From assembly GCF_007744255.1 (NCBI RefSeq), contig NZ_CP036267.1:868001-932000 (forward strand): 64,000 nt of DNA, read 5' to 3'. This document shows positions 1 through 8,170 of this stretch, one piece after another. Position 1 is the stretch's first letter. Each line of letters begins with the position of its first letter. A program made the translations under genes and the position numbers. Source of the DNA: Thalassoglobus polymorphus (GTDB taxonomy: Bacteria > Planctomycetota > Planctomycetia > Planctomycetales > Planctomycetaceae). The notes under the pieces are model-generated. The model saw only the letters and a program-made list of their open reading frames with translations. It did not search any database and was not told where the DNA came from.

Positions 1-1
1 T

Positions 2-673
2 ACACCAGGAACCATATTTACTGTGAGTAACGAATCCGCAGCCCCAGGATCGCTTAGTTACAATTTCTCCTCGAACAATATCGCACTAAGCGAGTCACAA
101 GCAGTTGCGACCGTTGTTGACTGGCACGGATCGTTGCAGGCAACGATTGCAGGCAACCTGATTACCGGAGAGGATTCCTCGCAAATCGGTTTTGAAGTCA
201 TCGCCAATGAGTCAACAGACCTTGCACAAGTGACTTTCACACAGAACCAGCTTGCACTGGATGGAGCAAATTCAACAGGAATCAGTTACTACTCAGATGC
301 ACCATCTGTTCTGAGTGTGACCTCCAACATAATTGAATTGGGGGGACAGAATGGAACCGGCATTCAAGCAACATTGGCTAAAGAGGCGAGCGCATTAATT
401 TCGTTCAACCAAATTTTCGATGACGCTGGAGGAGCCACTGCAATTCTCTTTCCCTCTGTTGCCGATGGATCTCAGCTAACGATCGAATCCAATCAAATCG
501 ATCTCTCTCAATTCAACGCATTCGTTGATCGTGGAATTGTCCTCTCGGCAATTTCCGGCGACGATCCAAATGTTCTGATCAACTCAACACAGACCAATAC
601 AATCCTTGGAGCTTCTACAGCATTCTTCCTTCCGGCAAGTGGCTGGACGGGACAACTGCTTGTTACTGAATAA
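2..673 (+). CDS. C-terminal part of a beta-helix-like surface protein (partial)
   Basis: The frame is open from the left edge with no visible start, so this is the 3' end of a longer gene ending in TAA at 671-673. The protein is rich in Ser, Thr, Asn and Ile. It repeats short strand-turn units with N-x-I/L and S-N-x-I patterns (for example SNNIAL, GNLITG, QNQLAL, SNIIEL, FNQIFD, SNQIDL), the ladder expected of a right-handed parallel beta-helix. It has no cysteines, membrane segment or catalytic motif. Large secreted beta-helix proteins are common in planctomycetes and probably act at the cell surface, but no enzymatic role can be assigned from this fragment. The 125-bp repeat array begins 15 bases after the stop. 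Confidence 0.6.
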   Translation, partial: TPGTIFTVSNESAAPGSLSYNFSSNNIALSESQAVATVVDWHGSLQATIAGNLITGEDSSQIGFEVIANESTDLAQVTFTQNQLALDGANSTGISYYSDAPSVLSVTSNIIELGGQNGTGIQATLAKEASALISFNQIFDDAGGATAILFPSVADGSQLTIESNQIDLSQFNAFVDRGIVLSAISGDDPNVLINSTQTNTILGASTAFFLPASGWTGQLLVTE

Positions 674-687
674 CACATCTCTCACGG

Positions 688-1312
688 GACGGATGGCACG
701 CTCAGACTGTAGCGTAGCGTAAGGATGGGCGTGGCGAATCTCGTGTAGACTCTCATTCTTCCATGGTTGGTAATGTTCTGTCCATTTGCAGCGGGACGTC
801 TTCTTCTCCTGCGACGGATGGCACGCTCAGACTGTAGCGTAGCGTAAGGATGGGCGTGGCGAATCTCGTGTAGACTCTCATTCTTCCATGGTTGGTAATG
901 TTCTGTCCATTTGCAGCGGGACGTCTTCTTCTCCTGCGACGGATGGCACGCTCAGACTGCAGCGAAGCGCAAGGATGGGCGTGGCAAATTCCGTGCAGAC
1001 TCTCATTCTTCCATGATTGGTAATGTTCTATCCATTTGCAGCGGGACGTCTTCTTCTCCTGCGACGGGTGACACGCTCAGACTGGAGCGAAGCGCAAGGA
1101 TGGGCGTGGCGAATCTCGTGTAGACTCTCATTCTTCCATGGTTGGTAATGTTCTGTCCATTTGCAGCGGGACGTCTTCTTCTCCTGCGACGGGTGACACG
1201 CTCAGACTGGAGCGAAGCGCAAGGATGGGCGTGTCGAATTCCGTGTAGACTCTCATTCTTCCATGATTGGTAATGTTCTATCCATTTGCAGTGGGACGTC
1301 TTCTTCTCCTGC
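688..1312. repeat. Five tandem 125-bp units, each a REP hairpin plus the 3' end of a RAYT gene
   Basis: The landmark GGATGGCACG or GGGTGACACG recurs at 691, 816, 941, 1066 and 1191, exactly 125 bases apart. Each unit starts with an imperfect REP-like palindrome (GGCACGCTCA paired with TGGGCGTGGC around a GC-rich centre). It continues with a block that, read on the minus strand, equals the last ~20 codons of the RAYT gene at 3454-4044 (protein GEEDVPLQMDRTLP). Units differ by a few bases, so the array is older than the 270-bp array. Reading frames inside it are by-products of the repeat. Confidence 0.9.
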
Positions 1313-1513
1313 ATACCAGCGAGCCCTCGACCATTCCCAATCAACAGCTGTCTCAGCTGGTCCAAATCGCTGTTCAAATTTTCTCCCCCTGCGCCTCTGA
1401 TAAGGGGGCAAATTCAAACAATCCGAGTAAGCCATTATGGTACCCCGCTGATCGTATCGCCGACGCTGCTTGCGAAAGGACGTCTTGTCGTTATTTGAGT
1501 CGTGAACTCTCAT
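1253..1513 (-). pseudogene. Internally deleted RAYT (REP-associated transposase) relic
   Basis: The first ~22 codons (MRVHDSNNDK...RRYDQ) and last ~34 codons (AETAVDWEWS...LPIMEE) match the ends of the intact RAYT at 3454-4044. The catalytic middle, including the HVH motif and the tyrosine helix, is missing. It is replaced by ~30 codons from an unrelated stretch that contains a CCCCCT/AGGGGG hairpin near 1384-1407. The frame stays open across the junctions. REP sequence lies on both sides in inverted orientation, so this looks like a non-autonomous deletion derivative of the same element, not a working enzyme. Confidence 0.75.
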
Positions 1514-1552
1514 TTGATTCGAGATCTTGTCGATGATTGAGTCTCTACTTCG

Positions 1553-1602
1553 TACTCGCCACGCCCATCCTTTCGCTTCGCTGCAGTCTGGGCGTGCCAC
1601 CC
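1553..1602. repeat. REP-like hairpin next to the RAYT relic
   Basis: CGCCACGCCCATCC and GTCTGGGCGTGCCACC form an imperfect inverted repeat around a TTCGCTTCGCTGCA centre. It lies in the opposite orientation to the REP copies at 688-1312, so the relic is bracketed by inverted REPs exactly like the intact RAYT. Confidence 0.8.
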
Positions 1603-1620
1603 AATCCAACCGAACAAGTC

Positions 1621-1676
1621 GGCCGGGCCACCCTGCCGTTCTGGGTCGTGCCACCCGGCCGGGCCACCCTGCCGCC
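1621..1676. repeat. Short GC-rich direct and inverted repeat
   Basis: CGGCCGGGCCACCCTGCCG occurs twice about 40 bases apart. GGCCGGG near the start of the first copy can pair with CCCGGCC at the start of the second. It lies between the REP hairpin and the 3' end of the HEPN gene. It may be a second, unrelated REP-like unit; no function is evident. Confidence 0.5.
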
Positions 1677-1723
1677 AGCCAAACGAGCAAGACTGTCTGT
1701 GAATGTGTCGGCGATGAGGAAAT

Positions 1724-3304
1724 TCATTGGCTTGCATCAGTAACAGTGTTGAACTGAAGGATTTCGACGGGGAAGTTGCCGTGCTCTGGTCGTGCGGCGT
1801 AGTTCATGTACGGGCCGTCGTATCGGAGAATGCTCAACAGGGCCTTTGTCACCAGCATTCGGAGGATATCGTAGCGATGGCCATCGTTATCAAAGTCACT
1901 TGTGCAGCTACCACGAAGCGTCCTGTTTCCGTGTAGCGCCCTGTTGCGGTACTTGATCGTCTTACGTTCATTCTCCGTGACCAGTATTCCCAAGTCTTGA
2001 AATACCAATGTGAGCTTGTCTTCATTTGCTGGGCTCATGAGGCTGCTGTTAACACGTTGACGTATGATTCGCAACGCTTCTGCGAGTTCATCGGGTGATG
2101 CATCAGTACATTCATCGCTAGTCCCGCCGCTTGCATCAAAGGTGTCAACGACATTCAGTAACTGCTGCTTTAGTTCACCAAACCTCTGATCTTTCCAGAT
2201 GCTGAATTTGGTCGACTTTGGCTCACCCGAACGTTTTTTCAACTCCGACCATTCAGCCGCCAGACGTTCGAGACTGATTGATGCCAGTGCCACCTTGTCG
2301 TCTAAGAAAGACCGGCGTGCAGTCCATAGTGGGCTGAGTACCCAGTCGAATTCAAAATGATCATCCAGTGAGATCCATTGTCGGAAGAGCTCAGGTAAGC
2401 GACCTACAACATCTTTACCATGTTCAAATGACTCGACCGAACCGCACATTGGCAGCGGCTCAGTGTCCGTAAAATCTGTATTCTTACGCTGAATTCGTGA
2501 CCATCCAAAGTAGACGCGTTTCACGATGTTGTCACGAGGAAACTCGTCCATCCACATGAACGGTACAGAATGCCCGTTCAAGAAGGAAATGAAGCTTCTC
2601 TCAGAAGCGAAGGGGTAATCGAGCGGATTGGCATCTTCACTAGAATCAACGGTCAGCCAACCCGCTGAGGGCAAATGAATTCTCGCGTCGGCCGCTACAA
2701 TACGTACATCCGGGGATTCGCTCAGCTGTACGGTGCAACGGTTCGTGGTGGTCCTACCGTCTTCATGGTAGAATTCAACTGGCTCGACAGACTCCCAGTG
2801 ACGAACTCCATGACCAATGAAAAGTATTCGCGGATGAGGAAGCGTTGCGTTGTAGAAAGAAAGCGGATTGGAATGTGCAAACTCAACTTCGACCATCAGA
2901 GCGGATCCGGAAATGGAGCTGCTGTGGCCGCTTCCAGTCGTGCCATAGTGAACTTCCGACGTCGGTGTATCTTGGGTGCCGAACAGCCGCACAGCCAATC
3001 CTTCGGATGTCTCTGCCGTCCATGAGGGAACGTTTGATTGTACTGAGAATCTTCCGACACCTGGGCCGTCATTTTGCGGACGCCAATATGTCTCTAGGTC
3101 GGTCTGATGCACCTCGGGGAAATCGATGGAAAAAGAAGCGCCACGTTCTAGATCCCAACGAATGAAACCCGTGGCATCGGCGCAACTGTCGCATCCACAG
3201 CATTGCACTCGATGAATTGGGATGACGTGAGTTCCATCATCAAGTTGGCGAGACCTGGGCAGTTTCTCTTCCATATGATCGCTTTTCCTATTTCGCAATT
3301 TCAT
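1724..3304 (-). CDS. HEPN-domain protein with ApeA-like architecture (putative defence protein)
   Basis: About 526 residues. The first ~330 look beta-rich and unlike any enzyme I recognise, with a cysteine cluster CCGCDSC near residue 35. The C-terminal ~180 are helical and carry RNRALH (R453 to H458), which fits the HEPN RNase signature R-x4-H, followed by a helix and a YDGPY segment as in Apea-like HEPN domains. ApeA-type proteins (large N-terminal beta domain plus C-terminal HEPN) are single-gene anti-phage systems thought to stop growth by cleaving RNA. That role is inferred here from architecture. A start at codon 11 (3274) has an AGGA upstream and is a plausible alternative. The gene sits between two RAYT/REP elements and begins 16 bases after a methyltransferase-like scrap, so it may be the survivor of a broken defence operon. 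Confidence 0.6.
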   Translation of the reverse strand: MKLRNRKSDHMEEKLPRSRQLDDGTHVIPIHRVQCCGCDSCADATGFIRWDLERGASFSIDFPEVHQTDLETYWRPQNDGPGVGRFSVQSNVPSWTAETSEGLAVRLFGTQDTPTSEVHYGTTGSGHSSSISGSALMVEVEFAHSNPLSFYNATLPHPRILFIGHGVRHWESVEPVEFYHEDGRTTTNRCTVQLSESPDVRIVAADARIHLPSAGWLTVDSSEDANPLDYPFASERSFISFLNGHSVPFMWMDEFPRDNIVKRVYFGWSRIQRKNTDFTDTEPLPMCGSVESFEHGKDVVGRLPELFRQWISLDDHFEFDWVLSPLWTARRSFLDDKVALASISLERLAAEWSELKKRSGEPKSTKFSIWKDQRFGELKQQLLNVVDTFDASGGTSDECTDASPDELAEALRIIRQRVNSSLMSPANEDKLTLVFQDLGILVTENERKTIKYRNRALHGNRTLRGSCTSDFDNDGHRYDILRMLVTKALLSILRYDGPYMNYAARPEHGNFPVEILQFNTVTDASQ

Positions 3305-3320
3305 GCTGAGCGTAGGTTTT

Positions 3321-3389
3321 TCACACCCGAAACACTTTCATGACCTCATCGCCCAAATGGTTGATGACTTTCACGGCGATTCTTCCGGG
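3321..3389 (-). pseudogene. 3' scrap of a gene resembling the end of a DNA methyltransferase
   Basis: On the minus strand this stretch encodes GRIAVKVINHLGDEVMKVFRV and then TGA. As I recall, IAVKVINHxGDEVxKVF is a typical C-terminus of site-specific (adenine) DNA methyltransferases of restriction-modification type; this needs a database search. Upstream of it the frame runs straight into the REP hairpin that begins near 3388, so the rest of the gene is missing. Its stop lies 16 bases before the possible start of the HEPN gene on the same strand, which suggests the two were once an operon. Confidence 0.5.
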
Positions 3390-3443
3390 ACGGGTGGCAC
3401 GCTCAGACTGGAGCGTAGCGCAAGGATGGGCGTGGCGAATTTC
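3388..3443. repeat. Left REP hairpin of the RAYT element
   Basis: It reads GGTGGCACGCTCAGACTG, then AGCGTAGCGCAAGG, then ATGGGCGTGGCGAATT. The arms GGCACGCTCA and TGGGCGTGGC pair with two mismatches. It matches the hairpin in each 125-bp unit. Confidence 0.8.
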
Positions 3444-3453
3444 GTGTTGACTC

Positions 3454-4044
3454 TCATTCTTCCACCATTGGTAATGTTCTATCCATGTGCAGTGGGACGT
3501 CTTCTTCTCCTGCGTACCAGCGTGCACTCGACCATTCCCAGTCAACTGCTGTCTCAGCAAGCTGTTTTCGTACCGGGTTCTCATGGATGTAGTCAATGAT
3601 CGAAAGCAGAGTCTTGACTTGCTCGACATTTCGATCATAGCCGCCTCCAGGTTGCCAGATACGACGACGTGAACGCTTTCCTTCGACCACGCTGATCCTG
3701 GGGATCCACTCTGGTGCATTTTCTTCTAGCCAGCAAACAGCCTGTCTTGCGAATCGTTCTTTCACAAACCCCTGGAACTTGCCAATGATTTTTCCTGGTT
3801 CACGCGGAGAGACCAGTAAGTGAACGTGATCAGGCATCAGTACCCAAGCCCAAAGGTCAACCGGAAAACGTTGTCGCCCTGCTTCGAGAGCCTCGACAAA
3901 CCACTGTCGTGAACGATCTTTCGCGAGGAATTGATAACGCCGATAACATGAAAACGTGAGAGATCGTGGAGTCCGATCCTGATCGTATCGCCGGCGCTGC
4001 TTGCGAAAGTACGTCTTGTCGTTATTTGAGTCGTGAACTCTCAT
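3454..4044 (-). CDS. REP-associated tyrosine transposase (RAYT, Y1/HUH family)
   Basis: This 196-residue protein has the hallmarks of TnpA-REP enzymes: the metal-binding HUH motif MPDHVHLLV (H73, H75) and a helix with the probable catalytic tyrosine, DYIHENPVR (Y152). RAYTs are single-domain HUH nucleases that nick single-stranded REP hairpins and are thought to mobilise REP sequences while remaining single-copy themselves. The frame is open further upstream, but that part is REP and tandem-repeat sequence, so the ATG at 4044 (MRVHDSNNDK), also conserved in the relic at 1253-1513, is taken as the start. All key residues are present, so it may be active. REP copies of its own type flank it. 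Confidence 0.9.
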   Translation of the reverse strand: MRVHDSNNDKTYFRKQRRRYDQDRTPRSLTFSCYRRYQFLAKDRSRQWFVEALEAGRQRFPVDLWAWVLMPDHVHLLVSPREPGKIIGKFQGFVKERFARQAVCWLEENAPEWIPRISVVEGKRSRRRIWQPGGGYDRNVEQVKTLLSIIDYIHENPVRKQLAETAVDWEWSSARWYAGEEDVPLHMDRTLPMVEE

Positions 4045-4080
4045 TTTATTCGAGACCTTGTCGATGATTGAGTCTCTACT

Positions 4081-4950
4081 TCGTACTCGCCACGCCCATC
4101 CTTTCGCTTCGCTGCAGTCTGGGCGTGCCACACAATCCGCGAAAGCATTGATGACTGAGTCTCTATCGCTGTTTGCTCTACCGTATGCCCGTGAAGAACG
4201 CATTTTTCTAGTAAAAAAGATGTTCGCCACGAGGCAGCTCCTGCAAGCCAGCTCGAAAGATGCTCTAAATGGTACTCGCCATGCCCATGTACGACTTCGT
4301 TATTTTCTTGAAGTGTCGTCCGATCCGAAGCACAAAGACGAACTCTTTGAACGTGCTCGCCACGCTCATCCTTTCGCTTCGCTGCAGTCTGGGCGTGCCA
4401 CACAATCCGCGAAAGCATTGATGACTGAGTCTCTATCGCTGTTTGCTCTACCGTATGCCCGTGAAGAACGCATTTTTCTAGTAAAAAAGATGTTCGCCAC
4501 GAGGCAGCTCCTGCAAGCCAGCTCGAAAGATGCTCTAAATGGTACTCGCCATGCCCATGTACGACTTCGTTATTTTCTTGAAGTGTCGTCCGATCCGAAG
4601 CACAAAGACGAACTCTTTGAACGTGCTCGCCACGCTCATCCTTTCGCTTCGCTGCAGTCTGGGCGTGCCACACAATCCGCGAAAGCATTGATGACTGAGT
4701 CTCTATCGCTGTTTGCTCTACCGTATGCCCGTGAAGAACGCATTTTTCTAGTAAAAAAGATGTTCGCCACGAGGCAGCTCCTGCAAGCCAGCTCGAAAGA
4801 TGCTCTAAATGGTACTCGCCATGCCCATGTACGACTTCGTTATTTTCTTGAAGTGTCGTCCGATCCGAAGCACAAAGACGAACTCTTTGAACGTGCTCGC
4901 CACGCTCATCCTTTCGCTTCGCTACAGTCTGGGCGTGCCACACAATCCGT
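4081..4950. repeat. Tandem 270-bp repeat (3 full units plus 60 bp)
   Basis: Units begin at 4081, 4351 and 4621, with a partial unit at 4891-4950. By eye they are almost identical; one base in the REP part of the first unit differs (CGCCCATCC versus CGCTCATCC). Each unit holds a REP hairpin (first ~55 bp), a family A dispersed repeat (about +90 to +187), and ~80 bp of other sequence. Because 270 is a multiple of three and no unit contains a stop in two frames, long open frames run through the array on both strands. They are artefacts and should not be annotated as genes. Confidence 0.92.
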
Positions 4951-5079
4951 TTATCTCGGCGCAGCCCTGTTCCGTCTGTGGTCATGGTGAACATGATGGC
5001 AAGCGTTTGGCCCGGTTGCTGATTCATTCGATTCAAACTTGAATAGAGATCATTTTTTATTCTTTGATATTAGCGCGTA

Positions 5080-5112
5080 AATTAGCCCCGGGTCAATGAC
5101 CCGGGGCTAATT
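5080..5112 (-). terminator. 33-bp palindrome, likely terminator of nrdJ
   Basis: Two 16-base arms (AATTAGCCCCGGGTCA and its exact complement) are separated by one base. The hairpin lies 35 bases after the nrdJ stop. Read on the minus strand it is followed by only a short T stretch. It could also act for transcripts arriving from the left. Confidence 0.6.
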
Positions 5113-5146
5113 GGATTATTCAACAAGCGAAGTGTTCAATATGAGA

Positions 5147-8100
5147 TTACGAACATCCCATCGATTGGCCACAGTTGTGGCACAAGTAGCAGTTGCCGTT
5201 TCTTACAGTGATTGAGCCGCATGCGTCGCAGGCGGGGGCGTCACTTTGGAAGTGGGCGAACTGTTCGTCGCGGTTTGTTGAGCGTTCAGCGTTAAGTGCC
5301 GAGGCGTCCAACTGGAGGATTGGTGACCCGTTCGCATGGTGTCCGTTTCCATTGGATGCGTGTCCGTTGCTTCCGTTGGAAGAACCGTTGCTGCTGGTTC
5401 TTTCTAAGACACGGTTGACTGCGTTTGAAGCTGCGTCCTGGGCTTCGCCCTCTGCTTCATCTTGAAGCGAGGGCTTAGGCGGGTTTCCCGTACCACTCTC
5501 GTCCTTCGATCCTTCGATACGATTCGGCGTGTTCGCTTCGCGGTAGCCTTCAAGGAAGGTGATGCCGAGCCAGCGGAAGATGTAATCGACCACGCTCTTC
5601 GCCACCGGGATGTCTGGATTTGTCGTCCATCCGGAAGGTTCAAAGCGTGCGTGGCTGAACTTGTTGACCATCGCTTCGAGTGGGACGCCGAACTGCAATG
5701 CAAGTGAGGTCTCGGTTCCGATGACATCCATGAGTCCGCCGATTGTGGAACCTTCTTTGGCCATCACAATGAACAGCTCGCCCGGTTTTCCATCTTCGAA
5801 CAGTCCGACTGTAATGTAGCCTTCGTGTCCGCCAACGTTGAACTTGTGGGTGAGTGAATGCCGAGTGTCGGGAAGTCGACGACGTTTGGGAGCTTCACCG
5901 GCATCGGTTGCTGCTTTGCGGTCGCCTTCTTTCTTCGTCGCCAATGGTTGCGACTGTTTCGAGCCATCACGATAGATCGCCAGAGCTTTGAGGCCGGACT
6001 TCCAACCTTCGATGTAGGCGAGTTCGATGTCTTCGACAGTCGAGTCTGCTGGCATGTTGACGGTTTTGGAAATTGCACCGGAGAGGAACGGCTGTGCGGC
6101 GGCCATCATGCCGACGTGACCTTTCCAGTGAATTGAACGTGTTCCGTTCGCTGGCTTGAAGGCACAGTCGTAAACCGGAAGGTGTTCGTCCTTGAGGCCG
6201 GGAGCACCTTCGATGGTTTCGTGTTCTTCGAGGTATTCGAGGATGCCTTTGATTTCCGGTTCATCATAACCAAGAACTTGCAGCGAGTATGGAACCGTCT
6301 GGTTGACGATTTTCATCATGCCGCCGCCAGCGAGTTGCTTGTACTTGATGAGAGCGATATCAGGTTCGATGCCGGTGGTGTCGCAATCCATCATGAAGGC
6401 GATCGTTCCGGTCGGTGCAAGGACAGTCGCCTGAGCGTTGCGGTAACCATGACGACGACCGAGTTGCAGGCACTCGTTCCAGGTTTGACGAGCGGCATCA
6501 CGGAGGTAGCTCGGGCAGGCTGGAGTGATATCTTCGACTGCGTCGCGGTGCATTTGCATGACGTCGAGCATTGGCTGTTCGTTTTCACGATAGCCAGCAA
6601 ATGGTCCGATGTTCCCAGCGATCTCGGCGGAGGTGCGGTAACCTTCTCCGTTAAGCAGGGCAGTCAGTGCTCCAGCGATGCCGCGACCGGCGTCGCTGTC
6701 GTAGGGAATTCCCATCGACATCAACATACTGCCCAGGTTGGCAAAGCCGAGTCCGAGTGGACGGAACATGTGTGAGTTCTCAGCGATTGCTGGCGTTGGG
6801 TAGCTAGCGTGGTCGACGAGAATTTCTTGGGCTGTGATGAAGATCGAACAGGCTCGGCGGAAGCGTTCGACATCGAAGCTACCGTCTGGTCGCATCATCT
6901 TTTTGAGATTGATGCTGGAGAGGTTGCAGGCGGTGTCGTCGAGGAACATGTACTCGGAGCATGGGTTCGACGCGTTGATCGGCCCGGTGTTTTTGCACGT
7001 GTGCCATTTGTTGATGGTGGTATCGAACTGGACTCCCGGGTCGCCACACTGCCAGGTTCCCTTCGCCATTTCGTGGAGGATTTCACGAGCTTTGTAAGTT
7101 GGTCCTTCTTGCGTTGGGTCTGTGACCCAGCGAGTGGTCCAGTCGTCATCGTTTTCGACGGCATCCATGAACTCGTCACTCAAGCGGACTGAGAGATTCG
7201 CGTTCTGGAACATGATCGACGAGTAAGCTTCGCCGTTGAAGTTGGAGTCGTACTCACCACTGGCGATCAGCGTGTGTGCTTTCTTTTCTTCCTTCGTTTT
7301 GCACTGAATGAAGTCCATGACATCCGGGTGCCAGTCTTTGATGGACTGCATTTTGGCCGCACGACGTGTTTTTCCGCCTGATTTCACAACAGCTGCGATT
7401 TGGTCGTAAACCCGCATAAAGGAAAGCGGCCCGGAAGGTGTTCCGCCCCCGGAGAGTTTTTCGCGTGAGCTTCGGATTGTTGAGAGGTCGGTTCCCGTTC
7501 CGGAGCCGAACTTAAACAGCATCGCTTCCGATGTCGCCAGCCGCATGATGCCGTCCATCGAGTCATCCACAGACTGAATGAAGCAGGCCGATGCTTGAGG
7601 GTACTCGTAAGGCGTCTCAGGCCGCGCAACCACTCTAGCTTGAGTATCGAACCGATAGTTTCCTTGGGACCCCTTTACGCCATATTGGTGAAATAGGCCT
7701 ACGTTGAACCATACAGGGCTGTTAAATGAGCCATGTTGGTGTGTGCAGAGCCAAGCGAGTTCGCGGTAAAAGTTTTCTCCATCTTCATGTGATGCAAAGT
7801 AACCATCCTGTATACCCCAGTCGGTGATGGTGCGCGCAACTCGGTAGATGACCTGTCGAACGCTGGTTTCGCGTTCGGGGGTGTCTGGTTCACCGAAGAA
7901 GTATTTTGAGACGACAACATTGGTCGCAAGTGCGGACCATGAGGAAGGAACCATGCAGTCGGCTTGTTCGAATAGAACTCCGCCGCTTTCATCTTTAATT
8001 TGAGCAGTTCGCGGGACCCAATCCACGGTATCGAAAGGGTCTACTCCCACCGGACAGAAGTAAGGGTCTACTCGCAAGCCAGATGCTTGGGTGCCCACCG

Positions 8101-8170
8101 AAGAGGAATTGTCGTTTTGAGCTTGTGAAGTGTTTTGTGGCATAGTTGTTCCATCCGTATTGTGCATCAT
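5147..8170 (-). CDS. nrdJ: Adenosylcobalamin-dependent (class II) ribonucleotide reductase
   Basis: A 1007-residue cytoplasmic enzyme that reduces ribonucleotides to deoxyribonucleotides using an adenosylcobalamin-derived radical, so it needs neither oxygen nor a NrdB partner. The active-site block NPCSEYMFLDDTACN (N402, C404, E406, C415) gives the thiyl-radical cysteine and one partner of the redox pair; the other is C196 in ACFIQSVDDS. The C-terminus ends in a zinc-ribbon-like tail with CDAC, CYLC and HNCGQSMGC, as in long bacterial NrdJ proteins. A linker rich in Asn, Gly and Ser precedes the tail. The chosen ATG at 8170 has GGAGAGG just upstream; a second ATG follows directly. No nrdA or nrdB gene is seen. 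Two NrdR-like boxes lie upstream. Confidence 0.95.
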   Translation of the reverse strand: MMHNTDGTTMPQNTSQAQNDNSSSVGTQASGLRVDPYFCPVGVDPFDTVDWVPRTAQIKDESGGVLFEQADCMVPSSWSALATNVVVSKYFFGEPDTPERETSVRQVIYRVARTITDWGIQDGYFASHEDGENFYRELAWLCTHQHGSFNSPVWFNVGLFHQYGVKGSQGNYRFDTQARVVARPETPYEYPQASACFIQSVDDSMDGIMRLATSEAMLFKFGSGTGTDLSTIRSSREKLSGGGTPSGPLSFMRVYDQIAAVVKSGGKTRRAAKMQSIKDWHPDVMDFIQCKTKEEKKAHTLIASGEYDSNFNGEAYSSIMFQNANLSVRLSDEFMDAVENDDDWTTRWVTDPTQEGPTYKAREILHEMAKGTWQCGDPGVQFDTTINKWHTCKNTGPINASNPCSEYMFLDDTACNLSSINLKKMMRPDGSFDVERFRRACSIFITAQEILVDHASYPTPAIAENSHMFRPLGLGFANLGSMLMSMGIPYDSDAGRGIAGALTALLNGEGYRTSAEIAGNIGPFAGYRENEQPMLDVMQMHRDAVEDITPACPSYLRDAARQTWNECLQLGRRHGYRNAQATVLAPTGTIAFMMDCDTTGIEPDIALIKYKQLAGGGMMKIVNQTVPYSLQVLGYDEPEIKGILEYLEEHETIEGAPGLKDEHLPVYDCAFKPANGTRSIHWKGHVGMMAAAQPFLSGAISKTVNMPADSTVEDIELAYIEGWKSGLKALAIYRDGSKQSQPLATKKEGDRKAATDAGEAPKRRRLPDTRHSLTHKFNVGGHEGYITVGLFEDGKPGELFIVMAKEGSTIGGLMDVIGTETSLALQFGVPLEAMVNKFSHARFEPSGWTTNPDIPVAKSVVDYIFRWLGITFLEGYREANTPNRIEGSKDESGTGNPPKPSLQDEAEGEAQDAASNAVNRVLERTSSNGSSNGSNGHASNGNGHHANGSPILQLDASALNAERSTNRDEQFAHFQSDAPACDACGSITVRNGNCYLCHNCGQSMGCS

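Larger units (their letters stand above)
3388..4135. mobile_element. RAYT/REP element: transposase gene bracketed by inverted REP hairpins
   Basis: The left REP (3391-3441) reads GGTGGCACGCTCAGACTG... and the right REP (4087-4133) reads the reverse complement, ...CAGTCTGGGCGTGCCACAC. The RAYT gene lies between them on the minus strand. The left REP abuts the methyltransferase-like scrap, so the element or a rearrangement at it probably removed the rest of that gene. The right REP is the first unit of the 270-bp tandem array. Confidence 0.75.

Noticed and set aside
1003-1690. Open frames across the 125-bp array and the RAYT relic (for example at 1003-1377 and 1253-1690)
   Set aside because: Read-through of REP and RAYT 3' ends; no complete family domain.
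4041-5036. Long open frames on both strands through the 270-bp array
   Set aside because: They arise because the unit is a multiple of three bases with no stops; the encoded repeats show no natural start, domain or codon preference.
4951-5042. Plus-strand end encoding CSVCGHGEHDGKRLARLL
   Set aside because: Looks like a coding scrap after the array, but is too short to assign and has no start.
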